Part shown: positions 7,946 to 16,814 of the stretch, in pieces
Numbering within the stretch: position 1 is the first letter of the stretch
Layout: each line of letters begins with the position of its first letter
Assembly: GCF_026283965.1 (NCBI RefSeq)
Contig: NZ_JAPDPD010000007.1
Span: 1-64,000 of the forward strand
Reading direction: 5' to 3'
Length of the DNA: 64,000 bases
Origin: Dyella subtropica
GTDB lineage: Bacteria; Pseudomonadota; Gammaproteobacteria; Xanthomonadales; Rhodanobacteraceae
The notes under the pieces: generated by a model
The model's input: only the letters and a program-made list of their open reading frames with translations
Database searches by the model: none
Told to the model about the DNA's origin: nothing
Made by a program: the position numbers and the translations under genes

Positions 7946-8719
7946 ATGAATTTCAGGGAAATGCATAGGCAGCCGGAGCCTTTGCTCATCTGCAACGTGT
8001 GGGATGCCGCCAGTGCCCGTGTGGCGCAGCGTGTCGGTTTTGGCGCGATTGCTACGTCCAGTTTTGCCATGGCGGCCATGCTTGGCTACGAGGACGGCGA
8101 GCAGCTTTCCTTCCAGGAGCTGCGCTATCTCGTGGCACGTATAGCTGCAGTTTCCACGTTGCCGCTTTCCGTGGATATCGAGTCTGGATACAGTCGCGAG
8201 CCAAAGGACATCGTTACCCATATTCGCGAGCTCGCCGAGCTGGGCGTCGTGGGGGTAAACATCGAGGATAGCCTTGTCGACCAGGGACGCAGCTTGGTGA
8301 ATGCCGAGGCATTCGCCGAGATCCTGGCCAAAGTGAAGGCAGGACTGCAAGCTGCCGGCTGCGATGTTTTCCTCAATGTTCGCACGGACCCTTTTCTGCT
8401 GGGCCTCGACGGCGCGCGTGCCGAGACGGTACGGCGCGGCGCCCTGTATGCACAGGCGGGTGCCGATGGGCTCTTCGTCCCCTGTATCGTGCAAAGCGAG
8501 GACATTGCGGCGATAACGAAGGCCGTGCCTTTGCCCATCAATGTACTCAGCCGGCCACAGCTGCCTTCCTACGCGACCCTGCAGGCCTTGGGCGTCAAGC
8601 GGGTCAGCATGGGCAATGCGCTGTTCGATCACCTGCAGGACAACCTGCAGGCGCGCCTGTCGGAAATCCACGAGCACCGAACTCTTGCATCGATATTTGA
8701 AGTAGCCAGTGCCTGCTAA
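7946..8719 (+). CDS. isocitrate lyase / PEP mutase family protein
   Basis: Encodes 257 residues from the ATG at 7946 (MNFREMHRQ), which has the aagggg site six bases upstream; an open frame extends 54 bases further 5' without support. Family motifs: NVWDAASARVAQRVGFGAIAT at the N-terminus, LPLSVDIESGY (metal-binding Asp and Glu), GVNIEDS, LNVRTD and the C-terminal LGVKRVSMGN. This matches the carboxyphosphonoenolpyruvate phosphonomutase/2-methylisocitrate-lyase superfamily, soluble TIM-barrel C-C or P-C lyases needing Mg. The catalytic Cys loop KKCG of true isocitrate lyases is not visible, and the reaction cannot be assigned. Confidence 0.85.
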   Translation: MNFREMHRQPEPLLICNVWDAASARVAQRVGFGAIATSSFAMAAMLGYEDGEQLSFQELRYLVARIAAVSTLPLSVDIESGYSREPKDIVTHIRELAELGVVGVNIEDSLVDQGRSLVNAEAFAEILAKVKAGLQAAGCDVFLNVRTDPFLLGLDGARAETVRRGALYAQAGADGLFVPCIVQSEDIAAITKAVPLPINVLSRPQLPSYATLQALGVKRVSMGNALFDHLQDNLQARLSEIHEHRTLASIFEVASAC

Positions 8720-8822
8720 GGCAGGCCGTTGCGAAAGTTCAGCTTAATGCGCTTCAGTGACCTGCTCAGTCACGGCCAGAGCCGGGGTCAGGTCGCGCTT
8801 TTCTTATGCCAGTTCATAGTAA

Positions 8823-8854
8823 GGGGCTGAGGCAAAGCCTCGGCCCCCGGTTTT
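8823..8854 (+). terminator. terminator after the PEP mutase-like gene
   Basis: ggggctgaggc-aaa-gcctcggcccc forms an 11-bp stem with one G-T pair. It is followed by ccggtttt, about 100 bases after the stop at 8719. Confidence 0.65.
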
Positions 8855-8907
8855 GAAGTCGACTGCGTGCGGGAACGCCCGCCCGTTTCCAGGGGCGGGT
8901 CAAGTGG

Positions 8908-9411
8908 CTAATGGCTGGACGCGAGATCCGCATTCTTGTTTACCGCTTTGAGGTAAAGCAGGCCGTCTCTTCCCACTGTGAGGGTCATCATGCTGCTGGT
9001 CGTTACGACGTAAGCCTGCCCCCAATGCTGGAGGGAATCTCCCAGTAGTTTCACGAGATGCATTTTGGAGGGCCCACCGCACTCCTTGGACATCGAATAG
9101 GTGAGCTTCCCTACTTCCAGCCAATTGTCGTGTTCGTAGCGATAGACCCCGGTCATGGATTCGCAGCCGTCGCTGATCGTGATCTGATCGGTGGTAAACG
9201 ATAGTCGAATGGGATGCTTCCAGTCGCGGTCTTCGGCCGTGAACGGACGACCTCCGCGGTCCACGATCCAGTCGTAGTTGCCGAGCTGCCGAGTCGATGC
9301 GGTGGGCACCGAGCTACCCGTCGCGGGGATAGGATCAGGCCCCTTGTGTCCCGTGGAAACGCATCCGGCGAGTGCTATGGCTGACAACCCAGCTGCAAGT
9401 ATGGTCTTCAT
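8908..9411 (-). CDS. META/HslJ-like outer-membrane lipoprotein
   Basis: Encodes 167 residues. The N-terminus MKTILAAGLSAIALAGC contains a lipobox (LAGC), so the protein should be a lipid-anchored periplasmic protein with Cys17 as the modified residue. The body (LGNYDWIVDRGGRP, RLSFTTDQITISDGCESMTGVYRYE, LTYSMSKECGG) has the pattern of the META/HslJ domain: a short beta-rich fold with the G-C-N-x-x-G-like turn here as DGCESMTG. META proteins are linked to heat-shock or novobiocin resistance in E. coli and have no defined activity. The gene is monocistronic and convergent with the gene at 7946. Confidence 0.7.
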   Translation of the reverse strand: MKTILAAGLSAIALAGCVSTGHKGPDPIPATGSSVPTASTRQLGNYDWIVDRGGRPFTAEDRDWKHPIRLSFTTDQITISDGCESMTGVYRYEHDNWLEVGKLTYSMSKECGGPSKMHLVKLLGDSLQHWGQAYVVTTSSMMTLTVGRDGLLYLKAVNKNADLASSH

Positions 9412-9641
9412 ACCGTCCTCTCCATTTGAAGCGGCTGACTGTGACGCTACTCGGGAACGCCAGCCAAGGAAGCTAGCACCGGCCCATCTCAGAGATACCC
9501 GCGACCCCGTGAGCTTTCGCGCACTGCCTTGCTCCTATTCGCAAGCGGCGGGCTCCTCTCCCCATCTCTCTGGTCGTCTATCTGTTGAGTGTGTGGCTAC
9601 TGAGTCCGCTACACATTTTCGTTATGGCCATGAAGCAACCC

Positions 9642-11328
<1,687 letters not shown>

Positions 11329-11362
11329 GGCGGTTGCACCAAGCGGCCCCGAACGGGTTGCA

Positions 11363-11393
11363 GAAAAAAGCCCCGCATCGCGGGGCTCTTTGT
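11363..11393. terminator. bidirectional terminator between pntAA and the DUF3106 gene
   Basis: agccccgc-atc-gcggggct stem (11369-11387) with A6 on the left and ctttgtt on the right. It can end both the plus-strand pntAA transcript and the minus-strand sigma operon. The minus-strand U tract is the stronger one. Confidence 0.8.
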
Positions 11394-11397
11394 TGGG

Positions 11398-11901
11398 TCA
11401 ACGGCCGTGCGGCGGTGGGCGGCGGGGCGGGATGTTGTTCTGCTGGCGGAACTGGCGCATCAGTTGCTGGCGTTGTTCCTGCGGCAGTTGCTGATAGCGT
11501 TGGTAAGCCTTGTGCACCTGTGCGCGCTGCTCCGGCGACAGCTGCTGGAACTTGCGCATGTTCTCGCGTGCCTGGTCGCGCTGCTCGGGCGTCATCTGCT
11601 GCCACTGCTCGATGCGCTTGCGGATTTCCTGCCGGCGTTCCGGCGGCAGCGTGCTCCACTGTTTTACGCGTTCAAGCATATGGGCCTGCCGGTCCGGCGG
11701 TAGCCCGTTCCAGTCTTTTTGCATCGGCCCCAGCATGTCCTTCTCGGTGGGCGAGAGACTTGCCCATGGATGCGGCGACGGAGATGGGGCGCCTGCGGGC
11801 GGCGACGGAGGCGGCGGCAACTGTTGCGCCCACGAGGGGGCGGCAACGCTGCCGAACAGGCCGGCCAGTAGCAGGGACAGTGCGAAGCGAGTCGGGTGCA
11901 T
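11398..11901 (-). CDS. exported DUF3106 protein with Gln/Arg-rich repeats
   Basis: Encodes 167 residues from the ATG at 11901 (MHPTRFALSLLLAGLFG), with a signal peptide cut near SWAQ. After a Pro-rich stretch, the mature part carries about five tandem copies of a ~15-residue unit of the form W/Y-x-x-LPPERR or MTPEQRDQARENMRKF, LSPEQRAQ, LPQEQRQQ. These are highly helical and charged, resembling the periplasmic CpxP/Spy LTxxQ type only in general style. It is the last gene of the sigma factor operon, six bases after the DUF3619-like gene. Function unknown; a periplasmic sensor or effector for the sigma system is possible but inferred only from position. Confidence 0.78.
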   Translation of the reverse strand: MHPTRFALSLLLAGLFGSVAAPSWAQQLPPPPSPPAGAPSPSPHPWASLSPTEKDMLGPMQKDWNGLPPDRQAHMLERVKQWSTLPPERRQEIRKRIEQWQQMTPEQRDQARENMRKFQQLSPEQRAQVHKAYQRYQQLPQEQRQQLMRQFRQQNNIPPRRPPPHGR

Positions 11902-11906
11902 AGGAA

Positions 11907-12290
11907 TCAACGGCCCGCCTGACTGTCGTCGTTGGTCGCCAGCCAGCCGTAGAAGTCCAGGTTCTGTACCAGGGTGGGGTCGGCGGCGCTCGGGTCGGGC
12001 GGCAGATCGCCGTCCACTTCCACCGCGACGGTGCTGGCGGATGACTCCGGTGCCTGTGCGTTGGGGTACATCGGCGACCACATCATCAGTGCCGCAAAAG
12101 CGACGGCGGCAAAGGCGCTGGCGGGTACCAGTACGCGGGTGAAGCGTGGATGCGCAGGGGTGCTTGCGGCAGCCAGCGCTTCCCGGCGGGCGGCACGAAG
12201 CCGGCCGGCCGTGACCGGGTCGATGCGCCGGCTGGCCTCGCGATACAGCGTGCGGGCGCGGCGTTCCAGGTTGTTGTCAGGCGCATTCAT
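11907..12290 (-). CDS. single-pass membrane protein, DUF3619-like, putative anti-sigma
   Basis: Encodes 127 residues from the ATG at 12290. That start overlaps the sigma factor stop (ATGA) and sits seven bases after ggagg; an ATG at 12296 lies too close to this site. The N-terminal ~60 residues are cytosolic and rich in Arg/Glu (LERRARTLYREASRRIDP). One transmembrane helix follows (VLVPASAFAAVAFAALMMW), then a periplasmic tail of ~55 residues. The topology and its place next to a sigma factor suggest an anti-sigma factor, but no ZAS-type zinc motif is present. The resemblance to DUF3619 is from memory. Confidence 0.68.
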   Translation of the reverse strand: MNAPDNNLERRARTLYREASRRIDPVTAGRLRAARREALAAASTPAHPRFTRVLVPASAFAAVAFAALMMWSPMYPNAQAPESSASTVAVEVDGDLPPDPSAADPTLVQNLDFYGWLATNDDSQAGR

Positions 12291-12919
12291 CGCCATTCCT
12301 CCAATTGGTCGCGCAGGTTGTGCATGGCGCGCGACAGATGGGTTTTCACGCTTCCTTCGGAACATCCCATGGCCTGGGCCGTTTCGGCGACGTCCAGACC
12401 CTCCAGCACGCGCAGCATGAAAGCCTCACGCTGGCGTTGGGGCAGTTTCTTCACAGCGGCCGCCATGTCGGCGTACGACTGGGCGTCCTGCAGGCGATCC
12501 AGCGGGCCGGGGCCGTTGTCGGCGGGCTCCCAGGCCGGCAGTTCGTCGCCATCGTCATCGCGTCCACCACCGAGCCAGCCGACCACGATCGAGCGCACCT
12601 TGCGCCTGCGCTGCAGATCCACGATGCGGCGGCGCAGGATGCCCCAGAACAGCGGCGTCCATTCTTGTGCGGGTTTGTCGCGGTAGTTGCGCACCAGGCG
12701 CAGCATGGCGTCTTGCACGGCGTCCATCGCGTCTTCCCGGTGGCCGAGGTTCATTTCGGCCAGACGGAAGGCGCGGCGTTCCACTTGGGCCAGGAAGGCG
12801 TCCAGCGAGGTAGGTACCGCGCGGGTGTCTTCGACCAGCAGTTCGGTATCGAGGGTGGAGACGACGCTGTTCACGGCGAGGTCGTCCGGTTCGTCGGAGC
12901 GGGCATCCGGGGACTCCAT
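12287..12919 (-). CDS. ECF-type RNA polymerase sigma factor
   Basis: Encodes 210 residues from the ATG at 12919 (MESPDARSD), preferred over an ATG at 12937 because ggag lies eight bases upstream. Region 2 is visible as RAFRLAEMNLGHREDAMDAVQDAMLRLV, and region 4 as LPQRQREAFMLRVLEGL then ETAQAMGCSEGSVKTHLSRA, the helix-turn-helix that reads the -35 box. Between them is an acidic Gly-rich linker (GGGRDDDGDELPAWEP). It heads a three-gene operon with the putative anti-sigma protein and the DUF3106 protein. It diverges from pntAB with about 93 bases between, so both promoters must lie there. Confidence 0.85.
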   Translation of the reverse strand: MESPDARSDEPDDLAVNSVVSTLDTELLVEDTRAVPTSLDAFLAQVERRAFRLAEMNLGHREDAMDAVQDAMLRLVRNYRDKPAQEWTPLFWGILRRRIVDLQRRRKVRSIVVGWLGGGRDDDGDELPAWEPADNGPGPLDRLQDAQSYADMAAAVKKLPQRQREAFMLRVLEGLDVAETAQAMGCSEGSVKTHLSRAMHNLRDQLEEWR

Positions 12920-13012
12920 CGGGTCGACTCCAAGCATCAACGCGGCAGGCTCGCACGGGTTGACCTGCAACCGTATGATGCGCCGACAACAACGGGTTGG
13001 CAGGGAGGGGTC

Positions 13013-13318
13013 ATGATCGACGGGTTCCTGGCGCTTTATATCTTTATGCTGGCCGCGTTTACCGGCTACGAGATCATCGCGAGAGTGCCGGTGATCCTGC
13101 ACACGCCGTTGATGTCGGGTTCGAATTTCGTACACGGCATTGTGCTGGTTGGCGCCATGGTCGCGCTAGGGCATGCGGAAACTTCGTTTGAAATTACGAT
13201 CGGCTTTCTGGGCGTGCTGCTGGGCGCGGGCAACGCCGCCGGTGGCTACGTGGTGACCGAGCGGATGCTGGAGATGTTCAAGTCCAGCAAGCCCGCTGGC
13301 GGCAAGGAGGCCAAGTGA
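13013..13318 (+). CDS. pntAB: NAD(P) transhydrogenase subunit alpha part 2
   Basis: Encodes 101 residues from the ATG at 13013, after an excellent ribosome site (gggagggg). Three transmembrane helices (LYIFMLAAFTGYEII, GIVLVGAMVALG, IGFLGVLLGAGNAAGGYVV) make the short membrane part of the alpha subunit, half of the dII proton channel. Its stop codon overlaps the pntB start by one base (TGATG). The expected soluble partner, pntAA, is at 10228-11328, separated by the sigma operon. Confidence 0.93.
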   Translation: MIDGFLALYIFMLAAFTGYEIIARVPVILHTPLMSGSNFVHGIVLVGAMVALGHAETSFEITIGFLGVLLGAGNAAGGYVVTERMLEMFKSSKPAGGKEAK

Positions 13319-14745
13319 TGGCCTGGTTGCCGATCCTGATCAAAGCCTGTTATTTCCTCGCCGCACTGCTGTTCATCCTGGGTCTGAAGCGCATGAGTTC
13401 GCCGCGCACGGCGCGTGGCGGCATCGTGTGGGCGGGCGTGGGCATGCTGGTGGCGGTGCTGGCCACGCTGGCCTTGCCGGATATCCATAACCGCAGCTTG
13501 ATTCTTGTCGCCGTGCTGATCGGCGTCTCGGCCGCCTGGTGGTCCGGCCGTCGCGTGGCGATGACTGCCATGCCGCAGATGGTGGCGCTGTACAACGGCA
13601 TGGGTGGCGGCGCGGCGGCGGCGATCGGCGCCGCGGAGCTGATCAGCTATGCCAACAGCAGCATCACCTTGCTGGACGGCGGCCAATTCACTGCCGACGG
13701 AGCCACGCCCGGAACGGCGCAGCTGGCGCTGGCGGTGCTGGGCGCCTTGATCGGTGGCGTGAGTTTTTCCGGTTCGCTGGTTGCGTTCGCCAAGCTGCAG
13801 GGCTGGCTGGACAAGCGTTTCGTGTTCCCCGGCCAGCGCGCAGTCAACTTGCTGGTGCTGGCGGCGGCCGTGGCTATGGGTGTGGCACTGGTCTGCGGGC
13901 AGTTGAGCCTGCCGGTGATCGCGGCGTTCTTCGTGTTGGCCTTGCTGTTCGGCTTGATGATGACGTTGCCGATCGGCGGCGCCGACATGCCGGTGGTGAT
14001 CTCGCTGTACAACGCCTTCACCGGTTTGGCGGTGGCGTTCGAGGGATTCGTGCTGCAGAACGAGGCGATGATCATCGCCGGTACGGTGGTGGGTGCGGCC
14101 GGTACCTTGCTGACGCAGTTGATGGCGAAGGCGATGAATCGTTCGATCGGCAACGTGCTGTTCGGCAGCTTTGGTGCGACTGGCGTGGCGGCGCAGGAAA
14201 TCGGCGGCAGTCAGAAGCCGATCGAGGCCAATGATGCCGCCGTGATGATGGCCTATGCCGAACGCGTGGTGATCGTGCCGGGTTACGGCATGGCCGTGGC
14301 GCAAGCGCAGCACAAGGTGTGGGAGTTCGCGCAGCTGTTGATGGCGCGTGGGGTGAAGGTGAGGTTCGCCATCCACCCGGTGGCGGGCCGCATGCCTGGG
14401 CATATGAACGTATTGCTGGCGGAGGCTGGCGTGCCCTACGACCTGATCGCCGACATGGATGACATCAATCCGGAGTTTCCCGCCACCGATGTGGCGCTGG
14501 TGATCGGCGCCAACGATGTGGTGAACCCGCTGGCCAAGACCGATCCGGCGTCGCCGATCTACGGCATGCCGATCCTGGATGTGGCCGCCGCGAAGCACGT
14601 GATCGTGGTCAAGCGCGGCAAGGGCACCGGCTTTGCCGGCATTGAGAACGCGCTGTTCTACGCCGACAACGCGCGGATGCTTTATGGCGACGGGCAAGCC
14701 GCGGCGGGCCAGTTGGTCACCGAGCTAAAGACGCTCGATAAATAG
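13318..14745 (+). CDS. pntB: NAD(P) transhydrogenase subunit beta
   Basis: Encodes 475 residues from the ATG at 13318; a GTG one codon earlier is also in frame. The N-terminal ~270 residues hold eight or nine transmembrane helices (dII). The C-terminal ~190 are the soluble NADP-binding dIII with VIVPGYGMAVAQAQ, HPVAGRMPGHMNVLLAEA, LVIGANDVVNPLA and VVKRGKGTGFAGIENALF. Together with PntAA and PntAB it forms the proton-driven enzyme that transfers hydride from NADH to NADP. The 1-base overlap with pntAB indicates translational coupling. Confidence 0.96.
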   Translation: MAWLPILIKACYFLAALLFILGLKRMSSPRTARGGIVWAGVGMLVAVLATLALPDIHNRSLILVAVLIGVSAAWWSGRRVAMTAMPQMVALYNGMGGGAAAAIGAAELISYANSSITLLDGGQFTADGATPGTAQLALAVLGALIGGVSFSGSLVAFAKLQGWLDKRFVFPGQRAVNLLVLAAAVAMGVALVCGQLSLPVIAAFFVLALLFGLMMTLPIGGADMPVVISLYNAFTGLAVAFEGFVLQNEAMIIAGTVVGAAGTLLTQLMAKAMNRSIGNVLFGSFGATGVAAQEIGGSQKPIEANDAAVMMAYAERVVIVPGYGMAVAQAQHKVWEFAQLLMARGVKVRFAIHPVAGRMPGHMNVLLAEAGVPYDLIADMDDINPEFPATDVALVIGANDVVNPLAKTDPASPIYGMPILDVAAAKHVIVVKRGKGTGFAGIENALFYADNARMLYGDGQAAAGQLVTELKTLDK

Positions 14746-14751
14746 AGACAC

Positions 14752-14926
14752 TGTAGGAGCCCACCCTGTGGGCGAAAGCCCTGCGTTAGCAGGGCCGCTG
14801 TCCTGCCGGTGCGGTCCCTCAAGGGCCGTTTCATTCGGGCCATCCCTGGCCCTCACCCTGCGTGCGGCTTGCGCCGTGCAAACCGGCTGTCCTGCCGGTT
14901 TGTCGCGCACAGGGTGCGCTCCTACA
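14752..14926. repeat. GTAGGAGC-type extragenic repeat, copy 2
   Basis: Starts with tgtaggagcccaccctgtgg gcga and ends with the inverted partner tcgcgcacagggtgcgctcc taca (14903-14926). The inner part contains further small hairpins such as gccctgcgttagcagggc. It separates pntB from a convergent membrane protein gene. Confidence 0.75.
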
Positions 14927-14932
14927 GGGGAT

Positions 14933-15367
14933 TCAGGGCTTCGTGCTGGGCTTGACCGACCAGGCTGCGTAGGCGGCTAGCGCCATGCCGGCGGCATACC
15001 AGGCAAGGTCGCTGGGCGTCGCGGCAAGCCGGGTCAATGCCAGCAACAGGCTGGCGCCGGCGGTGCGAAGCGCATCGACCAAGCCCAAGCCCATGCTGCC
15101 GGCGATGCGTGCGGCTGCGGTGAGCATGCCGACATAGATCGATGCGGTGGCTGTTGCGAGAGCGGCCAGTACGGCGGCGCCGCGAGGGTCAGGGCGTACC
15201 CAGCCGCGCATGGCCCGGCCCAGCAGCCAGCCGATGGGCAAGGCGAGCCATGGCAGCGTGCGCTGCATATAAAGCGTGGGAAGCATCCAGACAGCGCCGG
15301 CGGCCATGCCCAGCATGAGGGCGCTAACTAAGGCGAACAGGTTGGCAAACAGGGCACGTGCGCTCAT
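14933..15367 (-). CDS. hypothetical integral membrane protein
   Basis: Encodes 144 residues from the ATG at 15367 (MSARALFANLFALVSALML); the frame is open further upstream but without good start signals. Four hydrophobic helices are visible: the N-terminal one, TLPWLALPIGWLLG, AAVLAALATATASIYVGML, and the C-terminal DLAWYAAGMALAAYAAW. No motif links it to a family I recognise. It has no obvious operon partner and ends seven bases from the REP-like repeat. Confidence 0.6.
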   Translation of the reverse strand: MSARALFANLFALVSALMLGMAAGAVWMLPTLYMQRTLPWLALPIGWLLGRAMRGWVRPDPRGAAVLAALATATASIYVGMLTAAARIAGSMGLGLVDALRTAGASLLLALTRLAATPSDLAWYAAGMALAAYAAWSVKPSTKP

Positions 15368-15582
15368 AACGGGCGAGCGCAGGAAAGCTTGGCTGGCACG
15401 AAGGGATTCCCGCAGGTAAAGCGCCGATGATAACGCGGCCGAGGCTTCCGGCTGACCGTTCCTGGCTTGAGATTGTCCCCCGCCGACCTGATTTGAGGAG
15501 CGGGCAATGCTGTTGGCCGGCATAATAGGCAGCTTGGCTCGGCGTCTTGCCGTGCCTTTCGATAGCGATTCGCAGGATCGGC

Positions 15583-16155
15583 ATGAGCGGTTTCAGTCTT
15601 AGCAGCGAACCTTTCACCCTGGAGCGTGACTGCGAGGCAGTCATGGTGCCGCAGGGGGAAACCGTCAGCTTGCCGGCCGGGCAGGTTGGCTACATCACCC
15701 AGGCGCTAGGCGGCAGTTTCACTGTGTACGTGGAAGGCAACCTGTTTCGCGTCGCGGGCAAGGACGCGGACGCGCTGGGCAAGGTGCCGCCCCCGCCGAT
15801 CGAGCTGGCCGAAGATGCCAGCGATGCCGACGTCGAGAAGCTGGTGTGGCAGCAACTGCGCACGGTGTTCGACCCCGAGATTCCGATCAATGTGGTCGAG
15901 CTGGGTCTGGTCTACGACGTGAGCCTGGAGCACGCGGCGCCGGAAGGTGGCGACCAGGGCAGCCGCAAGGTCTACGTGAAGATGACGCTCACCGCGCCCG
16001 GCTGCGGCATGGGCGACATCCTGGTGGACGACGTGCGTACCAAGCTGGAGCTGATCCCCACCGTGGCCGAGGCCGATGTGGATTTGGTGTTCGATCCGCC
16101 GTGGAACCATTCGATGATGTCGGATGCGGCGAAGCTCGAAACCGGCATGCTCTGA
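15583..16155 (+). CDS. sufT: putative Fe-S cluster assembly protein SufT
   Basis: Encodes 190 residues from the ATG at 15583 (MSGFSLSSEPFTLERDCEAV). An N-terminal extension characteristic of SufT (VPQGETVSLPAGQVGYITQALGG) precedes a DUF59/MIP18 domain. That domain contains QLRTVFDPEIPINVVELGLVYDV and the conserved cysteine loop LTAPGCGMGDIL, then VFDPPWNHSMMSDAAK. It acts in iron-sulfur cluster maturation in the cytosol. In Xanthomonadales it can be encoded away from the suf operon, as here. It is followed by its own terminator. Confidence 0.88.
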   Translation: MSGFSLSSEPFTLERDCEAVMVPQGETVSLPAGQVGYITQALGGSFTVYVEGNLFRVAGKDADALGKVPPPPIELAEDASDADVEKLVWQQLRTVFDPEIPINVVELGLVYDVSLEHAAPEGGDQGSRKVYVKMTLTAPGCGMGDILVDDVRTKLELIPTVAEADVDLVFDPPWNHSMMSDAAKLETGML

Positions 16156-16188
16156 GAGCCTTCGAACAGGCTCTGAGCACTACCTCCA

Positions 16189-16213
16189 AGCGCCCGTCAC
16201 TGGGCGCTTTTTT
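16189..16213 (+). terminator. terminator after sufT
   Basis: agcgccc-gtcact-gggcgct followed by a T-rich run (16208-16213), located 33 bases after the sufT stop. Confidence 0.9.
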
Positions 16214-16814
16214 GTGCGCGCCGACACGGAATGAGTCGTGGCCCTGGCGAGGCGGCCCGCGCGCGATTGGCGCGAATGAAACCTTCCTTCAGGAACGGTT
16301 TATCTCTGCCGGAAGCCAGGGGCATGAGCGTTCAGTTTCAAACGCAAGAAATGGCGAATGGTATATCGACATGCCATTTAGACATTTAGACGACCGGGTC
16401 ACAGGCAGCATGAAATCACGTTGGCTATGGAGATGGCTGCGTTTTATTTTGCGATTTAAATCGCAATTTATTGCTTTTGCACCGTGGGGTATTAGGCCTA
16501 CAAAAGGTCATTTCTGGTGACTGTTTAAGCGCATTGACGAATAGGAAGGCTGCACTTAGCGTCGATAAATCCGCCAGCGGGGAGGTTGACGGATGATCCT
16601 GCTACGACACGCCGTGTGGTTTTCGGTGTCGTTGCGAAAAGCCAGTCCAGGCACGGCTGCGTCAGGAATGACCAGGGGAAGTCGTGACTCGGACGTTCAA
16701 CGGATCGCAGGACAAATGCACTAATCCGGAGCCGTGTAATGCACGGCATTTCTCATGGGGCCACGTGGCCGCATCGGGCCCGTTTGTCCCAAAAAAATGT
16801 CTGGGGAGTTAGGA
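16214..16814. other. 601-bp intergenic region upstream of the S53 peptidase gene
   Basis: No gene is supported. The stretch 16370-16520 is distinctly AT-rich against the GC-rich background and contains a perfect palindrome (16449-16466, listed separately). The last ~250 bases before the peptidase start include ctggggagttagga as its ribosome binding region. The length suggests a regulated promoter or acquired DNA. Confidence 0.45.
16449..16466. promoter_or_regulatory. perfect 18-bp palindrome, candidate operator
   Basis: ttgcgatttaaatcgcaa reads identically on both strands and sits in an AT-rich patch about 350 bp upstream of the secreted S53 peptidase start. Such symmetry is typical of sites for dimeric repressors or activators. 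No cognate regulator is encoded nearby, and no second copy was noticed in the window. Confidence 0.45.

Noticed and set aside
13246-14697. 483-codon minus-strand open frame opposite pntB
   Set aside because: Its translation is His/Gln/Arg-rich, and the plus strand encodes a canonical PntB over the same bases.
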